Positions 41,983 to 53,900 of a stretch of 64,000 nt of DNA are shown piece after piece. Position 1 is the first letter of the stretch. The number at the start of each line of letters is the position of its first letter. A program made the position numbers and the translations under genes. The stretch is from Mesomycoplasma dispar (lineage in GTDB: Bacteria; Bacillota_I; Bacilli_A; Mycoplasmatales; Metamycoplasmataceae). The stretch is from the NCBI RefSeq assembly GCF_000941075.1, contig NZ_CP007229.1, positions 372,001 through 436,000 on the forward strand, in the 5' to 3' direction. The notes beneath the pieces are model-generated. The model did no database searches. It was not told the origin of the DNA and saw nothing but the letters and a program-made list of their open reading frames with translations.

Positions 41983-43467
41983 ATGCGTAGATCACTCAAG
42001 TGAGTTTTGGCTTTATTACCTGTAACGGCAGGAACAGTTGGAACTGCAATTTATTTAACATCAGAAAATTCAATTTCTAGTTTGAATGAAGTAAATCTTA
42101 ACCGACAAAATGTGCAAGTTGAGACACGAATTGCACCACTTGCAAGCTCACAAGATGCAAAAACTAATACAAAAACTGAACTAATTAGTTCGAAAAAGTC
42201 GGATGAAATCATTCAGGAACCAAAAAAAATCATTGTTCCAGATGTGGTAGATATTTCGCCAAAAACTAATGAAAATAAAAAACCTAATTCTAGTGAAAAG
42301 CAGGAAAAACCACCAACGATAATCGGTAAAATTCCCGCAAAAACTGAAAAAATTCAGCAAAAAGATGAAAAAAACATTACTAAATCCAAACCAAATATTC
42401 TAATTTTCCTACCACCAAAAGTCAGTCCAAAACCTAAAAATATAGAAAAACAAGCACCTTTAAAAACTCAAAAATCAGAAAAAATTGTTATTGCAAACGA
42501 AAATCCTGATCCAGTAAATCCAGAAACTAGAAAACCTAGTTTACCTACAAAACAAATTCTTCTTAATGTTCCAAAAGTTGAACCTGAGAAAAAACTAGAA
42601 ACTCCTAATAAGCCGGAAGTTGAATCACAAATTCTTGGCAATGAGGAAATTAAATCACCAGAGCCAAAGGTTGACCAAATTCCTTCGCCAACTCCACAAA
42701 TTAGTCCTGCCCCACAAGCGGATGAAGAAAAAGAGGAGGAGAAACAAAGAGTTTTAAGAGAACAAGAGGAAAAAATTCGAAAAGAAAACGAAGAAAAAGA
42801 GAGACTAAAAAAAGAAGAGGAAGATAGAAAACAAAAAGAAAAAGAGGATCAAGAGCAGCACAAAAAGGCGGAAGCAGAAAGAAGAAAAAAAGAAGAACAA
42901 GCAAAAATTAAACGTGAACTCGAGGAAGCTGAACGACTCAGAAAAGAAGAAGAAAGAAAAAGACAAGAAGCTGAAGAGGAACGCAAACATGAAGAACAGG
43001 CAAAAAAACTAGAAGAACAAGAAAGAAAAAGACAAGAAGAAGCGCAACGAACAGCAGAAAATAGTAGTGGATCTGCAAATTCTAGCTTAAATGGATCTGG
43101 AAAATCAGATGAAGAAATAGCCACTCAGATTGCAAATGATATCGGAAGTGACCCTAATTTTTCTAATGGTTATGCTTATAAATTATCAGAAAAATATCAA
43201 TTTAGTAAACCAGAGCAAATGAAATTATTTCTAGATAAAATAAGACCGCCAAAAACTCCACAAGAAACAGCGAATTTAATTACTTTTTGGCAAGATTCAT
43301 ATGCAAAATTCAGACCAGATCTTGCTAGCGATCGCGGAACAAGATATATGTGGCGCGATGAAATAATCACAAAATTAAAAATCCAAACTCAATGAAATAG
43401 AGAAGATTTGAATATAAGTTCACAAAGTGGTGGTAGATTTCCAGGTGGAGGAATTGATTTTCGCTAA
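41983..43467 (+). CDS. Anchored protein with Pro/Lys-rich stalk and charged helix (494 aa)
   Basis: Start ATG at 41983; the next codons MRRSLKWVLALLPVTAGTVG form a signal anchor (Trp by TGA). Residues 40-240 are rich in Lys, Pro, Glu and Gln, with repeated PKPK/PEKK patterns. Residues 245-355 are almost purely Glu, Lys, Arg and Gln, predicted as a long single helix or coiled coil. A compact C-terminal domain of about 115 residues follows (SDEEIATQIANDIGSDP, FWQDSYAKFRPDLASDRGTR) and ends Gly-rich. No Shine-Dalgarno is seen. I do not recognise the C-terminal domain. Surface location is inferred. Confidence 0.75.
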
Positions 43468-43477
43468 TTAATTATTA

Positions 43478-43523
43478 AATTCTCTCCTTATTTAAACAAG
43501 AAAAGAAAGAGAGAATTTTTTTG
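43478..43523 (+). terminator. Intrinsic terminator of the 494-aa gene
   Basis: AAATTCTCTC (43478-43487) pairs with GAGAGAATTT (43510-43519), loop 22 bases, then TTTT. It lies 10 bases after the stop. Confidence 0.75.
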
Positions 43524-43576
43524 TTTATTATAAAAGAAATCTACAATTAACTTGTAAGTAAATTAGTAAAAAAAAT

Positions 43577-44253
43577 TGAGACACACCAAGAGAGGTGTGT
43601 TTTTTTATGAAACAAAATAAATTTTCAATTAATGAAAAAATCAAATATATCAAAATCGCTGAATCGCAAGGATTCAAAATCGTGACTATACATTTTGCAA
43701 ACGAGTTTCGTGAAATTTATAAAAATAAATCAGTTAATAAAAAATCGCAAAAAGAGGGTTTTTTACAGACATATGCGAATAATTTAATTCGAAACTGACA
43801 AAAATATTATAATTATGGTATGAACGGATTAATTAGCACACGTGGTAAAAATAAATCACCACCTAAGTCAAAAAAACAATACACAATTAACGATCTTTCG
43901 GAAAATAAGCGCAGAATTTATCAAGAAATAATGGAAAACAACATTCAACAATCAATGTCGCCAAAAGGAAACGCGCTTGCAAACCGCCCGATTGAATATT
44001 TTTATGCTATTTTACAAAGAGAATACTTGAATGTTGAGGGTAAAATTTTTGAAAACCTTGAAGATGCTCATCAAAAAATCAGCTCATTTGTTAAATGATA
44101 CCAGAAAACTAGAGTGCAAAATTGCTTTTCATATTTGAGACCAAATTCTCATTTTGAACAATTCGATACTCAAAAAAATTTTCACAATTTTGGAGAATAA
44201 AAAAAATAATAAAAATTTGTTTTAAAAATAATTAAAAATAATGATGTGTCTCA
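43577..44253 (+). mobile_element. IS3-family element, internally deleted
   Basis: Ends carry the inverted repeat TGAGACACA(C/T)C. The left end also has a 7-bp hairpin (ACACACC / GGTGTGT) enclosing AAGAGA just before the ORF. At 677 bases it is half the usual IS3 size. Layout resembles IS150/IS1221-type elements known from the M. hyopneumoniae and M. hyorhinis group. Confidence 0.75.
43607..44200 (+). pseudogene. IS3 transposase: OrfA fused in frame to the OrfB C-terminus
   Basis: An open 197-aa frame with TGA as Trp. Residues 1-115 or so look like an IS3 OrfA with helix-turn-helix (NKFSINEKIKYIKIAESQGF). From SMSPKGNALANRPIEYFYAI onwards it is the C-terminus of OrfB, including the last acidic residue of the DDE triad (Glu in PIEYF) and YLNVEGKIFENLEDAH. 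The first two catalytic Asp and the middle of OrfB are missing, so it cannot transpose itself, but it keeps a DNA-binding half. Confidence 0.75.
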
Positions 44254-44266
44254 TTTTTCTATACTA
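44220..44266. repeat. 46-47 bp direct repeat, copy A
   Basis: Right end of the IS3 element plus 13 flanking bases (TTTTCTATACTA). Nearly identical (two differences) to 44782-44827. The two copies flank the IS256 fragment. Confidence 0.85.
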
Positions 44267-44267
44267 A

Positions 44268-44778
44268 TTCAGGCGATACTTATATCTTTTTTATAGATAT
44301 TTTTTATTGTGTTAACAATATTTTCATATGACATCCCTGATGCAAAAAGTGAAAACACTTGCTCTTCGATATCACTTAAATTTGCTTCGTATTTAGCGAT
44401 TAATTTGTTCTCAAAATTGCCATTTTGATCTCTTGGTATTTTTAGATGCATATTATTACTATTATAATTCACAGTTTTGCCCGAAAATCCGTTTCGTTTA
44501 TTTAGTCTATGCACACCATTTTTGCTTCAGTTGCTTTTTCATAGCCTAAATGTTGGCTTAATTCCGCCTTTAAGAGCACCCAGCAAAAGTCTTAAACATA
44601 TGCGAAATTTCGTTGTGAAAATTTTTTAATTTTTTATGATCAGCGTATTTATTAACAATTTTTTCAACTTTTAACTCAAATGGGGATAATTTTTTTGCTT
44701 TTTTTTCATATTTTAGTTCTTTATGATAAATTTTATCAAAATAGATTTACCTTAAGACACAAAATATTTAATATTCCC
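44268..44778 (-). mobile_element. IS256-family 5' fragment with broken transposase
   Basis: Outer terminal repeat GGGAATATTAAATATTTTG read from 44778. The minus strand encodes pieces of the transposase N-terminal half in different frames: KLSPFELKVEKIVNKYADHK, LGYEKATEAKM, then RNGFSGKTVNYNSNNMHLKI, PRDQNGNFENKLIAKYEANL and SDIEEQVFSLFASGMS. Everything after the first third of the gene is gone. Frameshifts near 44515 and 44580 confirm decay. Confidence 0.8.
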
Positions 44779-44781
44779 AAA

Positions 44782-44827
44782 TTTTAAAAATAATTAAAAA
44801 TAATGATATGTCTCATTTTCTATACTA
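44782..44827. repeat. 46-47 bp direct repeat, copy B
   Basis: Second copy of the IS3 right end with flank, on the other side of the IS256 fragment. It lies just past the stop of the giant surface protein gene. The rest of 44828-44903 shows nothing I can name, and no clear terminator for the giant genes. Confidence 0.85.
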
Positions 44828-44903
44828 TTTTAATCTTTTTAACTAAACCTTTGCAATAGGAAAATTCAGATTTTTAAACCAATTTTAGACTAATTTCTGC
44901 ACC

Positions 44904-47900
44904 CTATTTAATTTGCTTATCAGGTAGTTCCGGAACCTCGAACGGACCTAACATATCATAATAATTAATTGGATCGTAAAGCAAAGGATAACCTTGGGGA
45001 TTGGTAGTCATTGAGATAATCCAAGAAGATCTTGCTCTTTGATTTTCAAATCCAAAAGAATATGTTGCTTGTTGTTGGTAATTCCAATTTGCATCCACTT
45101 TTTCAATGGTTGGCTTCGATTGATGACCTTCCCTATTTTTAACATATAAAATTTTTCAATTATGACCTGTATATCTTGTTCCTCTAGATCAATGTGGATC
45201 TCCTGTATTTATTGCTAATTGGTTTGTGCCATTAGCAAGAATAGGATTTTTCCGATTTTGATAAAAAATAGTATTTAAATCGCCTTCATTTGTAGTTCAT
45301 TCACTATAAGAAGGAGCAGACCAAAATACTTTTGAAATATTTCTTTCTCGTTTTGTAATTCGCGGAATTAAATCATCAGTATGACTTTTTTTTCATTTTG
45401 CTTGATAATCTACGCCTTGATTTATGATTGAAATAGCATCATGAGGTTCAACATTACTAGAATATGGCATAATAAATCCTGGTGTTGCAAAAGGTGATTT
45501 TGCAACAAAAGAGTAAATAGCAAAATTTGAATCCTTTGATTTTGTTTTAAATTGCAGCGAAATTGGCAAACTAACAAGTTTTCCAGCTGGATATCATAGA
45601 TTTTTTGCATTTTTGAATTTTTCTGGAAATTGGAATTTTCCAAGATTTGTTGGTATTCTTCAATATAGCGTTAAATATTTAACACCATTATTATCCTTTT
45701 TGAATTTAGTCTTTGTTCTTATTGCTACTGGTTCTTCTGGAATATCAATAATAAAAGGGTTACCATTAAAACCACTACTTGGATTTTTAAATATATTTCT
45801 TTCAGGTCTTTCAATTTGACTTCCTACATTTTGTTTTCAACCATTATTAGCAATAACTTTTAGTCAATTTTGTTCTTTATAAGGTGTTAGGCTCGTAAAT
45901 TCACCGAAAGGATTATAATCTTTTCCTGTTGGTTCTATTAAATCAGCTGGATCATAAATTGCAAATGAAAACCCTATTAATCCAGGGTTCATATAATCAA
46001 CATTTGTCGGTGTGACAACCATTGTTTGAGTTGATACCTTGAATCTAATTGACTGTTTTCGTAATATTATGGAAGGATTAGGATACGGGTTGCTATTTGC
46101 ATAAGTAGGATCTTTTGGATAATTATTTTTATCATTTATCGAAATTTCAAGTTCTGATCCAACAATTGCTTTTAAAGATCAAGGTAGTAATTTAAATTTA
46201 GCAATCGCTGTTTCGGGATTTCACTCTAAATTAGCAATTTCTAAATCATCGTTTAACACACCTTTATTTTTTTCTGAATATGCTTTGCTTTGACTTAATC
46301 TTTTTATAAGTTTTTCAGGATTTTGACTTACATAGGAGGCGGAAAAAGTTTTGTGTGGAATCAATCTTAAGGTTAAATTATTTTTCAATCACTCTTCATT
46401 AATCGCAGTCGCTGATTCTTTATTAAATCGAATATAAACTTGCTCACCTTCATAATAATCATATCTTAAAGGAACAGATCATCCTCTTTCTAATTTAACC
46501 GGCTTATTCATGGATGTAAAATAGATTTTTTTCTTATTCCCATTTTGCGGATATGGATTTCACGGAGTATTAGCAACTTCATCTAATAATTTTAATAAGT
46601 TTTTTTCAACTTTAAGTGTTTCTTCCCTTACTTGATGATCTTTTCTAATAGCCGGATCCAATGGTTCTAGCCCTTCAATACTATAAACAATTCCCGCTTC
46701 TAAATTACCAAGATTAAATGTTAATTTTTTTGTTTCAGTATTAATCAATACAGGTTGGGATGTTTGTTCTAGCGCATCTTTTGCATAAACGTTTGGTCAT
46801 GCTTTCTTATATTTTAAAATAAAAGGAATTTCTGCAATTGATTTAGCATCTTGTTCTTGAAGTTCGATTTCGATATTAGTACTTGTTGTTGTAATCGGGA
46901 TGATCTTAACAGGATTAGAAGTTGCTAGTAATAAATCTTTTGCAGTTGTGCGAAATTCGCGTAGATTTTGCTTTGCACCAGATGAAATTTCGGGAGCAAA
47001 ATCGACTTCTTGTTCAGAATTAACAGAAGCAACATTACCACTTCCACCTCTAATTTTTAAAGTAATTTGGTTATATTCGGTGAATTTAGTTAGACTAGTA
47101 AAATTAAATTTTCGTGAATTATTAGTTTGACTAGTATTATCTTGTTGACCAGTTTTGGGTTGTTGTTGTTGTTGTTGTCCTGAACTAGATTGTTTTTCCT
47201 TAACCGTAAGACTTGCTGTAAATCCTGCATCAGTTAAGTCTTTTGTTCAGCCAACAATTTCAATTTTGGCGCTAGTATCTTGAATTTCTGTTGTTTTAAT
47301 ATCAGTAATTAGTGGCTTAGTAATAAATTCAAGGTCTACTGAACTAGTAGTAGTAGTAGAAGAAGAAGAAGAAGAAGAAGATTTTCAACCTCTTGCTAAA
47401 TCAGGGGTTACTGCTTTTGTGTTCTGTTCAACACTTAAATTAACAGTTTTAGAAGTTATCGTTTTAATTTTATATTTAGTTCCGGCTTCAAGGGTGTTCA
47501 AAAAATTAAAAGTAGCCTCAAGTTTATTACTATTTTTACCTGAATTTGAAGTGATTGTTGTAGTCGATCCGATTGATTGAGATTTATCGGTTTTTTCTAA
47601 ATACAAAGTAATTGTATCACCATCTAAAAACACATCTTCTTTATCAAACTCTAACACAATTTTGGCACTATCATAAGTAACTTCCGAAATAGTTGTTTTT
47701 GTAAGTTTTGCTGTTTCCGCTTTTGAATAAAAACGACGCTGTAGTGCGTATTCGTTATCAATTGGGGTATCAAAGGTAAGTTTTTCCGATTTTTTTCCTT
47801 TATTACCATCATCAACGGTAATTTCTTTGATATTATAGATTTTATCTTTTTTTAGGTTTGAATTTATACTAAATTTGACTATATTATTCTTTTGAGTTGC

Positions 47901-50900
47901 TTTGCCAGAAGAATTTGTTTCTACATTGCCTTCGCCCGAAACTTTAAGCCCTTTTTGTCCATCTTTCCTTCATTCTTCACTTACTTTTCCATTCCCTGAT
48001 CTTGTGTCCATTTGGGCACTTAATTTAAGTTTTTTACCATCAAGATTTCCGTTATTATTATATAATTCGACAGTAATATCCGTTTGACCTTCGGCTTTTG
48101 GCTCGTGTTTTATTGACTTAATTGCATTTTTAGTTAGAAGATTAATAGAGTCTTTATTTTTTGGCGGTTTTGCTATTAAATTAGCAGGTAAATTCACCCC
48201 ATATTTATCTTGTTCTCCTGGTTTTAAAGTAAATATATAATTTTTAATTATATATTTATCCCCAGGAATGAGACCATCAGCTTCAACGACAACTTTAGTA
48301 GTTACACCACTGCCACTAGAAGAAGAAATTGGAACTGTTTTTGTATAAAAAAGTTTTTTCTCAACTGATTCAAGCTCAAGTTGAATATTATATTTATCTT
48401 TTAAGAAAGCAAGATCTTTCTTATCAAATTCAACTTCAAATCAACCTTTACGGAGTTCGGGGGATTTTTTGGCAACTTTTTTACCACCTTCTTCAACTTG
48501 AATACCATTTTTGTCTGTCGATGTTTTAACTTTAGAAATTGTTGCAGTTTCAATTGAAGTATTGACAATTGTTTGCCATTTTTCGCTTTCTCTAGTTGAG
48601 ATTTTTTTGTCATTAGGTTGCATTTTGTCTTTATCAATGTAAAGACTTAAAGCTTGTTTTTTATTTTTAGGATCAGCGATGCTAACTTCATCAATTAAAT
48701 ATCAACTTCCTTTTTCAAGCCCTTTTAGATCAGCTTCAATTCTGGTAATTGAAGCATCACTATCTTGAGAAACTGGTCCGCGATCAACAACTTTTTTAAG
48801 TTTGATTTTGCTAACTGTAAAAGGTTTTTGAATTCTACCATTTGATGGATCAGTTCATCCATATTTATTTTTTTGATTGTCAAGTTTTTTATACTTAATT
48901 TCCATTGACCAATTACTAAAATCTAATTTTTGTGAGTTTTCGACATCAAAAATTAGTCTTACTTTGTGCTCGTGAGAAACATAAGCTAATTTTGTAATTA
49001 ATGGCGCGGTATTAAAAGTAAAGGAAGGAGCAAGAGATCGACTAGATAAACTAGCAACATTTACGGTTGTTCCAACTGGAGCAGGTAGTCCGATTTTGAT
49101 TTTATTTTTTTTATCTTGAAGACCAATTACGGTATATTCAGCTCCTGAGTCTAAGTTATCAAGTTCAAATTCATAATAAAAATGGGCCTTTTTTGGAATG
49201 ATGTTTTTTCAAGTTTTATCCTTTTTTAGTTCTTTTTTTAAATCTTTGACTAGTTTTTTTTCTGCAGCAACAAATTTTTCTGAAATTTTCGAAATTCCCG
49301 CTTTTGACGATTGATAAACAAGTTTTAATTCAGTTTTGGTTTTTCCTTCCATTAATGGAGTATCAATTTTACCAAAAAACACACGAACTTTTGCTTTTTT
49401 TCAAGGAGTCGGGTTTAATTTTTTTTGATCTAATTGGTAAGTGATTCCCAGTGCTTTTGCTTTTCGGAATTTAGTTTTAAATTTTTTAATTTTTTCAACA
49501 GTTTTAACACGTTTATTTTCAGGTTTATCTTTATTTTCTTCTTCTAAAATTTTAGCATCATCAAAACTTAGGTCTTGTTTTGTAGCAAATTGACTTTTAT
49601 CCCCGCCTGTTTGGCCTTGTCCTTGTTCAAATTCTAATTTTGAAATTGTATATTCAGTATTTTTGATCAAACTTCTAAGATTAAAGACCGCTTTTGAAGT
49701 TTTGCCGATTTCATCGGCAACAATTGTAACGCTTTCAGTTCTAGTTTTACTTTGATCTTGAGTTTGCGGAGGATCTAGTTTTGGAATAAAAGTCCCGCTT
49801 ACTTTTTTACCAATAAAAGATCCATTTGGATCATCAAGGACAAATTCAATCAGTGCGTGTCTTTCGCCAATTTGTTTTTTCCGAATTGCAATAATTTTGG
49901 TATTAGTATAAAAACTTCGGTCATTTATACTAATTGTTTCTTTAATCGCCACTGGCGGTAATTCTAAATTAGAAATTGCTTTAATTTGCTGTGATTTTTC
50001 ATCGGCAAATTTAAGGCTGTCAATTATGTACTGACCTGGTTCAGAAATGTTATTAATTGTAACTTCGACTTTGGGTTCGCCGCTGCTCAAATCTGGATTA
50101 GATACAAAATTATCTTTATCAACTTGAACTTCTTGCGTGATTCCTTTTGGATTTTTATAGGCAATTGTAAAATTTCTATAAACTTCTAAAAAAGGTTTAT
50201 ATTTTGCATCAAAAGTGAGTTCAACTTTGGCAGTATTTTGTGCAAAATCAGGTTTAATATCAACTTTTTTAATTTCAACTTTATCGGGGAAAGTCACAAA
50301 TGCCCGTTTTTTCTCGGCATCATCTGAAAATTTAAAAAGTCCGGAAGACTCGGAGTTTGTAACTTGAGCAGGATTTTTTGCTTTATTTAGAATACTATCA
50401 GTACTGCTATTGCTATCATAAGCAATATTTTCAATATAATATTGGGCAAAAATATCAAGTCCCGTTAGTGTAAATTTAAAAGTGGTACTTTTTTCAAGAT
50501 TTTCTTCATCAGATTTTTTCTCATTTTGGCTAGAAATTCCACCTTGTCCAACTTTTTGTAATTCTGCTACTACTTCCTCAATAGTTGCTTTTGCTTGATT
50601 TCCATCAACAACTTTTTTATACTGAATTTTAGCTTTGATATTTGTTTTATCTTTAAAAACATCGCCAGTGTCTTTTAAGGTTAAAAGAAAATCATAATCT
50701 TCTGGATTTTTATCATTTCTGAACTGCAAAATTGAATTAATTATTGGTAAAGTGGCAAATTTTTTGTTATCTTCTTGAACTTGTTGGTCATCAAAGTAAA
50801 AATTGATTTGGTTTTGTGCATTAGTTATTGCATCTGTTGAACGGCGACGGCGGGAACGAGCCTGTGCTGCATCATTTTCAATTCGCACAATTCGATAACC

Positions 50901-53900
50901 ATTTCCGCCGCTAAGATCAGTTAAATCCGCTTTGAATTTGACAGCATCATCTTGAGCACTTTCAAATTTTAATTCAGCCTTTTTCTCTTCCGGATCACCA
51001 ACTTGATAATAAACAAGTTTTAACTTTTCTTTATAATCTGAATGTTCTAAATATTTATCTTTTGGATCAAAAGATACAGTAATTATTGCTGAATTATCTT
51101 TTTTGTCATTTTTTTCAATATTTATAATTTTAGCTGATTCAGGTTTAATGATGAAATTATCGCCAAATTTTTTGCGCCCATTTCCAGCAACATTTCCTTC
51201 GATGTTGGAATCGGTACTTCCATCGAGTTTTTTAATAGCAAAATTTTCAAAGTTTTGAGTTCCAAGTCCGTTTGTATTTTTATCAGGTTTGGAAAGTTTT
51301 ACAGTAGGATCCTTTTTTTGAGAACCTGTGCCGCGGTTACTAGTTTTGTCAGCCCATTCAACACTTTTTACTTTATAGGTAGCGTTTTTTTCAAAACCAG
51401 TAAAATTATCTTTAATTTCAAAGTTAATTTTTGATTTTTGAACTGTAGATTCTACTTGTATCTCTTTGGGTTTATCTTCTTTTGCTTCTTCGCCATTTGG
51501 TTCAAAAACTCTTTCAAGTTTTACAGTTACATTTCGCCCTTCAAATCCACCTTTTTCGATATCTCTTCCCGCTAAAGGATCGGCGATATCGAAATTAGCA
51601 ACGTAGGTTGTTTCATCTTTTTTCTCAATTGAATAGGCAATAATTTCTGGTTTTGTTGCAAAAAAGAGTTTTGAAAGCACTTCGGGAGTTTGGGTTTGTG
51701 CTTGAGGTTGCGGTGCCGGAGTTAAACTAGCAAGATCTTTATCAAATTTAAAGGTTTTAAGTTTTTTAGGCCCGCCTTCTTCAGTTATATCCTCAACTTT
51801 AGTTAATAAATAAAGACTTCCTGCTTTTAAAGGACTGTTTTGAACAGCGCCGACCCCAGTTGCAGCCGCTTGACCACCTAAGTTAAGAGTTAATTCTGGC
51901 TGTTGAATTCGTTTTTGTTGCTGTTCTTGATTTTCAAATTCTTTTTCAGTTGTAACTTCTTCGCCGGTTTGACTATTTTTAAAGTAAAACTTTAGTTTTC
52001 TTTTTTTACCATTAGATTCTTTTGTTAAAAAAGTTTCTGTTGAATCAAATTTTACAGTAACATCGGCGGAATAATTATCGGATTTATAAGAAATATCGGT
52101 AATCGTTGCTGATTCGGCATCGAGTTCGAATTCTTTTTTAATTTTTTCTTGAGGTTGTTGGGGATTATGAGTTTTTGAAAACCCTTCTACATCTTGACCT
52201 TGAATTGAACTTGCAGAATTTTCGGCTGGATTATCAGAATATTTCATCTCCTTAATCTCGTAATTTCCTGCTTTTTGGAGTCCGCTAATTTCAAAAACCG
52301 CAAGTCCGTTGGCGATTTGAGCAGTATAAATTGAATTTTGAGACTGTGGTGGAACTGCATTTTTTGACTCTAACTTGATCTGCAAAAATTTTCCGTTTCA
52401 GTTTGCTGCTTTATCGTTTAATTTGACAGTAATTCTAACCGAAGTTTCAGAAGTTGATTCTGGTTTAATTTCAGCAAGATTTGGGATTGGTGAGAAAAAT
52501 TGCTTCTCAAATCCTGCTTGTGTGGTAGGTGATTTGTCAAATTCGAACTTAAATTCTGATTTTTTAAGTTGTTTTTCGTTTCTAACGCCAGTAGTTTCAT
52601 CTTTTAACTGGAGTGATTCAATTTCATAACGATCACCGGGGTTGAGTCCGGTTAGAGGGAAAGAAATTGTTTTGTCTCCTTCATTTACAGTTGCATCTTG
52701 AGTTGATTGGGTTTTATTTTGACTTAAATTTTTGTAAGTTAAGGTTATTTGCTTACTTCCCAAATAATCATCAATTTTATCTAAGGTTAATTTGACTGTA
52801 AGACTTGTAGTTTGCTGACTTTCATGTTCAATTTTTGTAACTTTTGCACTTTGAGCACTAGTTACAAAGGTTTTTTTAGGCTCTAATTCTGATTCTTGAT
52901 TTTCAAGAAGATCAATTTCTTCTTCATTTGTTAAAGCAGTTTGAACATTAACAAAAACCGCTTTAAATTGCTGAATATTTGGATCAACTAAAGAACGTTT
53001 GCTTCGTGAAAGTACAAGATTTGCTGCCTGAGTCTGTGCTTGTGAAGCTTGAGGTTGAATTTCGGGATCTTTTTCAAATTTTACTGATTTTATTTTATAT
53101 TTTGCAACTTTTTCTAAATTTAAGAAGGTAAAATCATAAATTCCGTTAAGTGAAGTTGCTTCTTGTTTAAAAGTTGAACTTTGTCCAACTTGTTGTGCTC
53201 CCCCGCCAGTTCCATCAACTTTCTCAAGTTCAACAGTCACTTTTTTCCCAGCAGTATATCTTCCGCCATCCTTGAGCTCGAGATGAACTTTTGCTTGGGT
53301 TTCGACAGAAGTATCAACTTCTAATTTTTTAATAACTGCAGATGTCGCAATTACTTGATCTTTGTAAAAATCAAGATCATCAAGATTGATTTTTACTTCA
53401 GGTTTTTCTGAATTTTCTTCTTTAACCTGTTCAAAACCAAGAATTACGTATTGCTGACCGTTTTCGAGACCTGTAAGGTTGAAAGTTGTTTTTTGGGTTT
53501 CGACATTTTTTGTGGCTTGAACTTCTTGGACTTGTTCTTCACCACCGTATTTTTTAAAGCGAACTTTTAATTTTTGGGTATTAAGAAAATCGTCAAGTTT
53601 TTCCGCGCTTTGCACAACTTCGGCAGTTTTTGAAAACTCTTTTCCGAATTCAATTTCGAATTCGGCAGTGTTTTTTGTTCTCTTTTTTAAAGTCAAACTT
53701 GTAACATTTGCCGTTTTTGGAATAGTTGAAAACTGTGATTTTTCAGTAGAATCAAGCAAGTTTTCTTTGAAAGGAATAATTTTTGCTTGATTCTGTTGAG
53801 CTTGAAACTGACTAACTTCACGCCGAACGCGACTTGAAGTCTGAACTGCGGCACCAGCAGGGGCAGCAACAGCGGTTGTTCCATCCACAATTTCAAGTGA

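Noticed and set aside
42701-43124. Minus-strand Ser/Phe/Leu-rich ORFs opposite the charged-helix gene
   Set aside because: Produced by the complement of Glu/Lys codons; no start context and poor codon logic.
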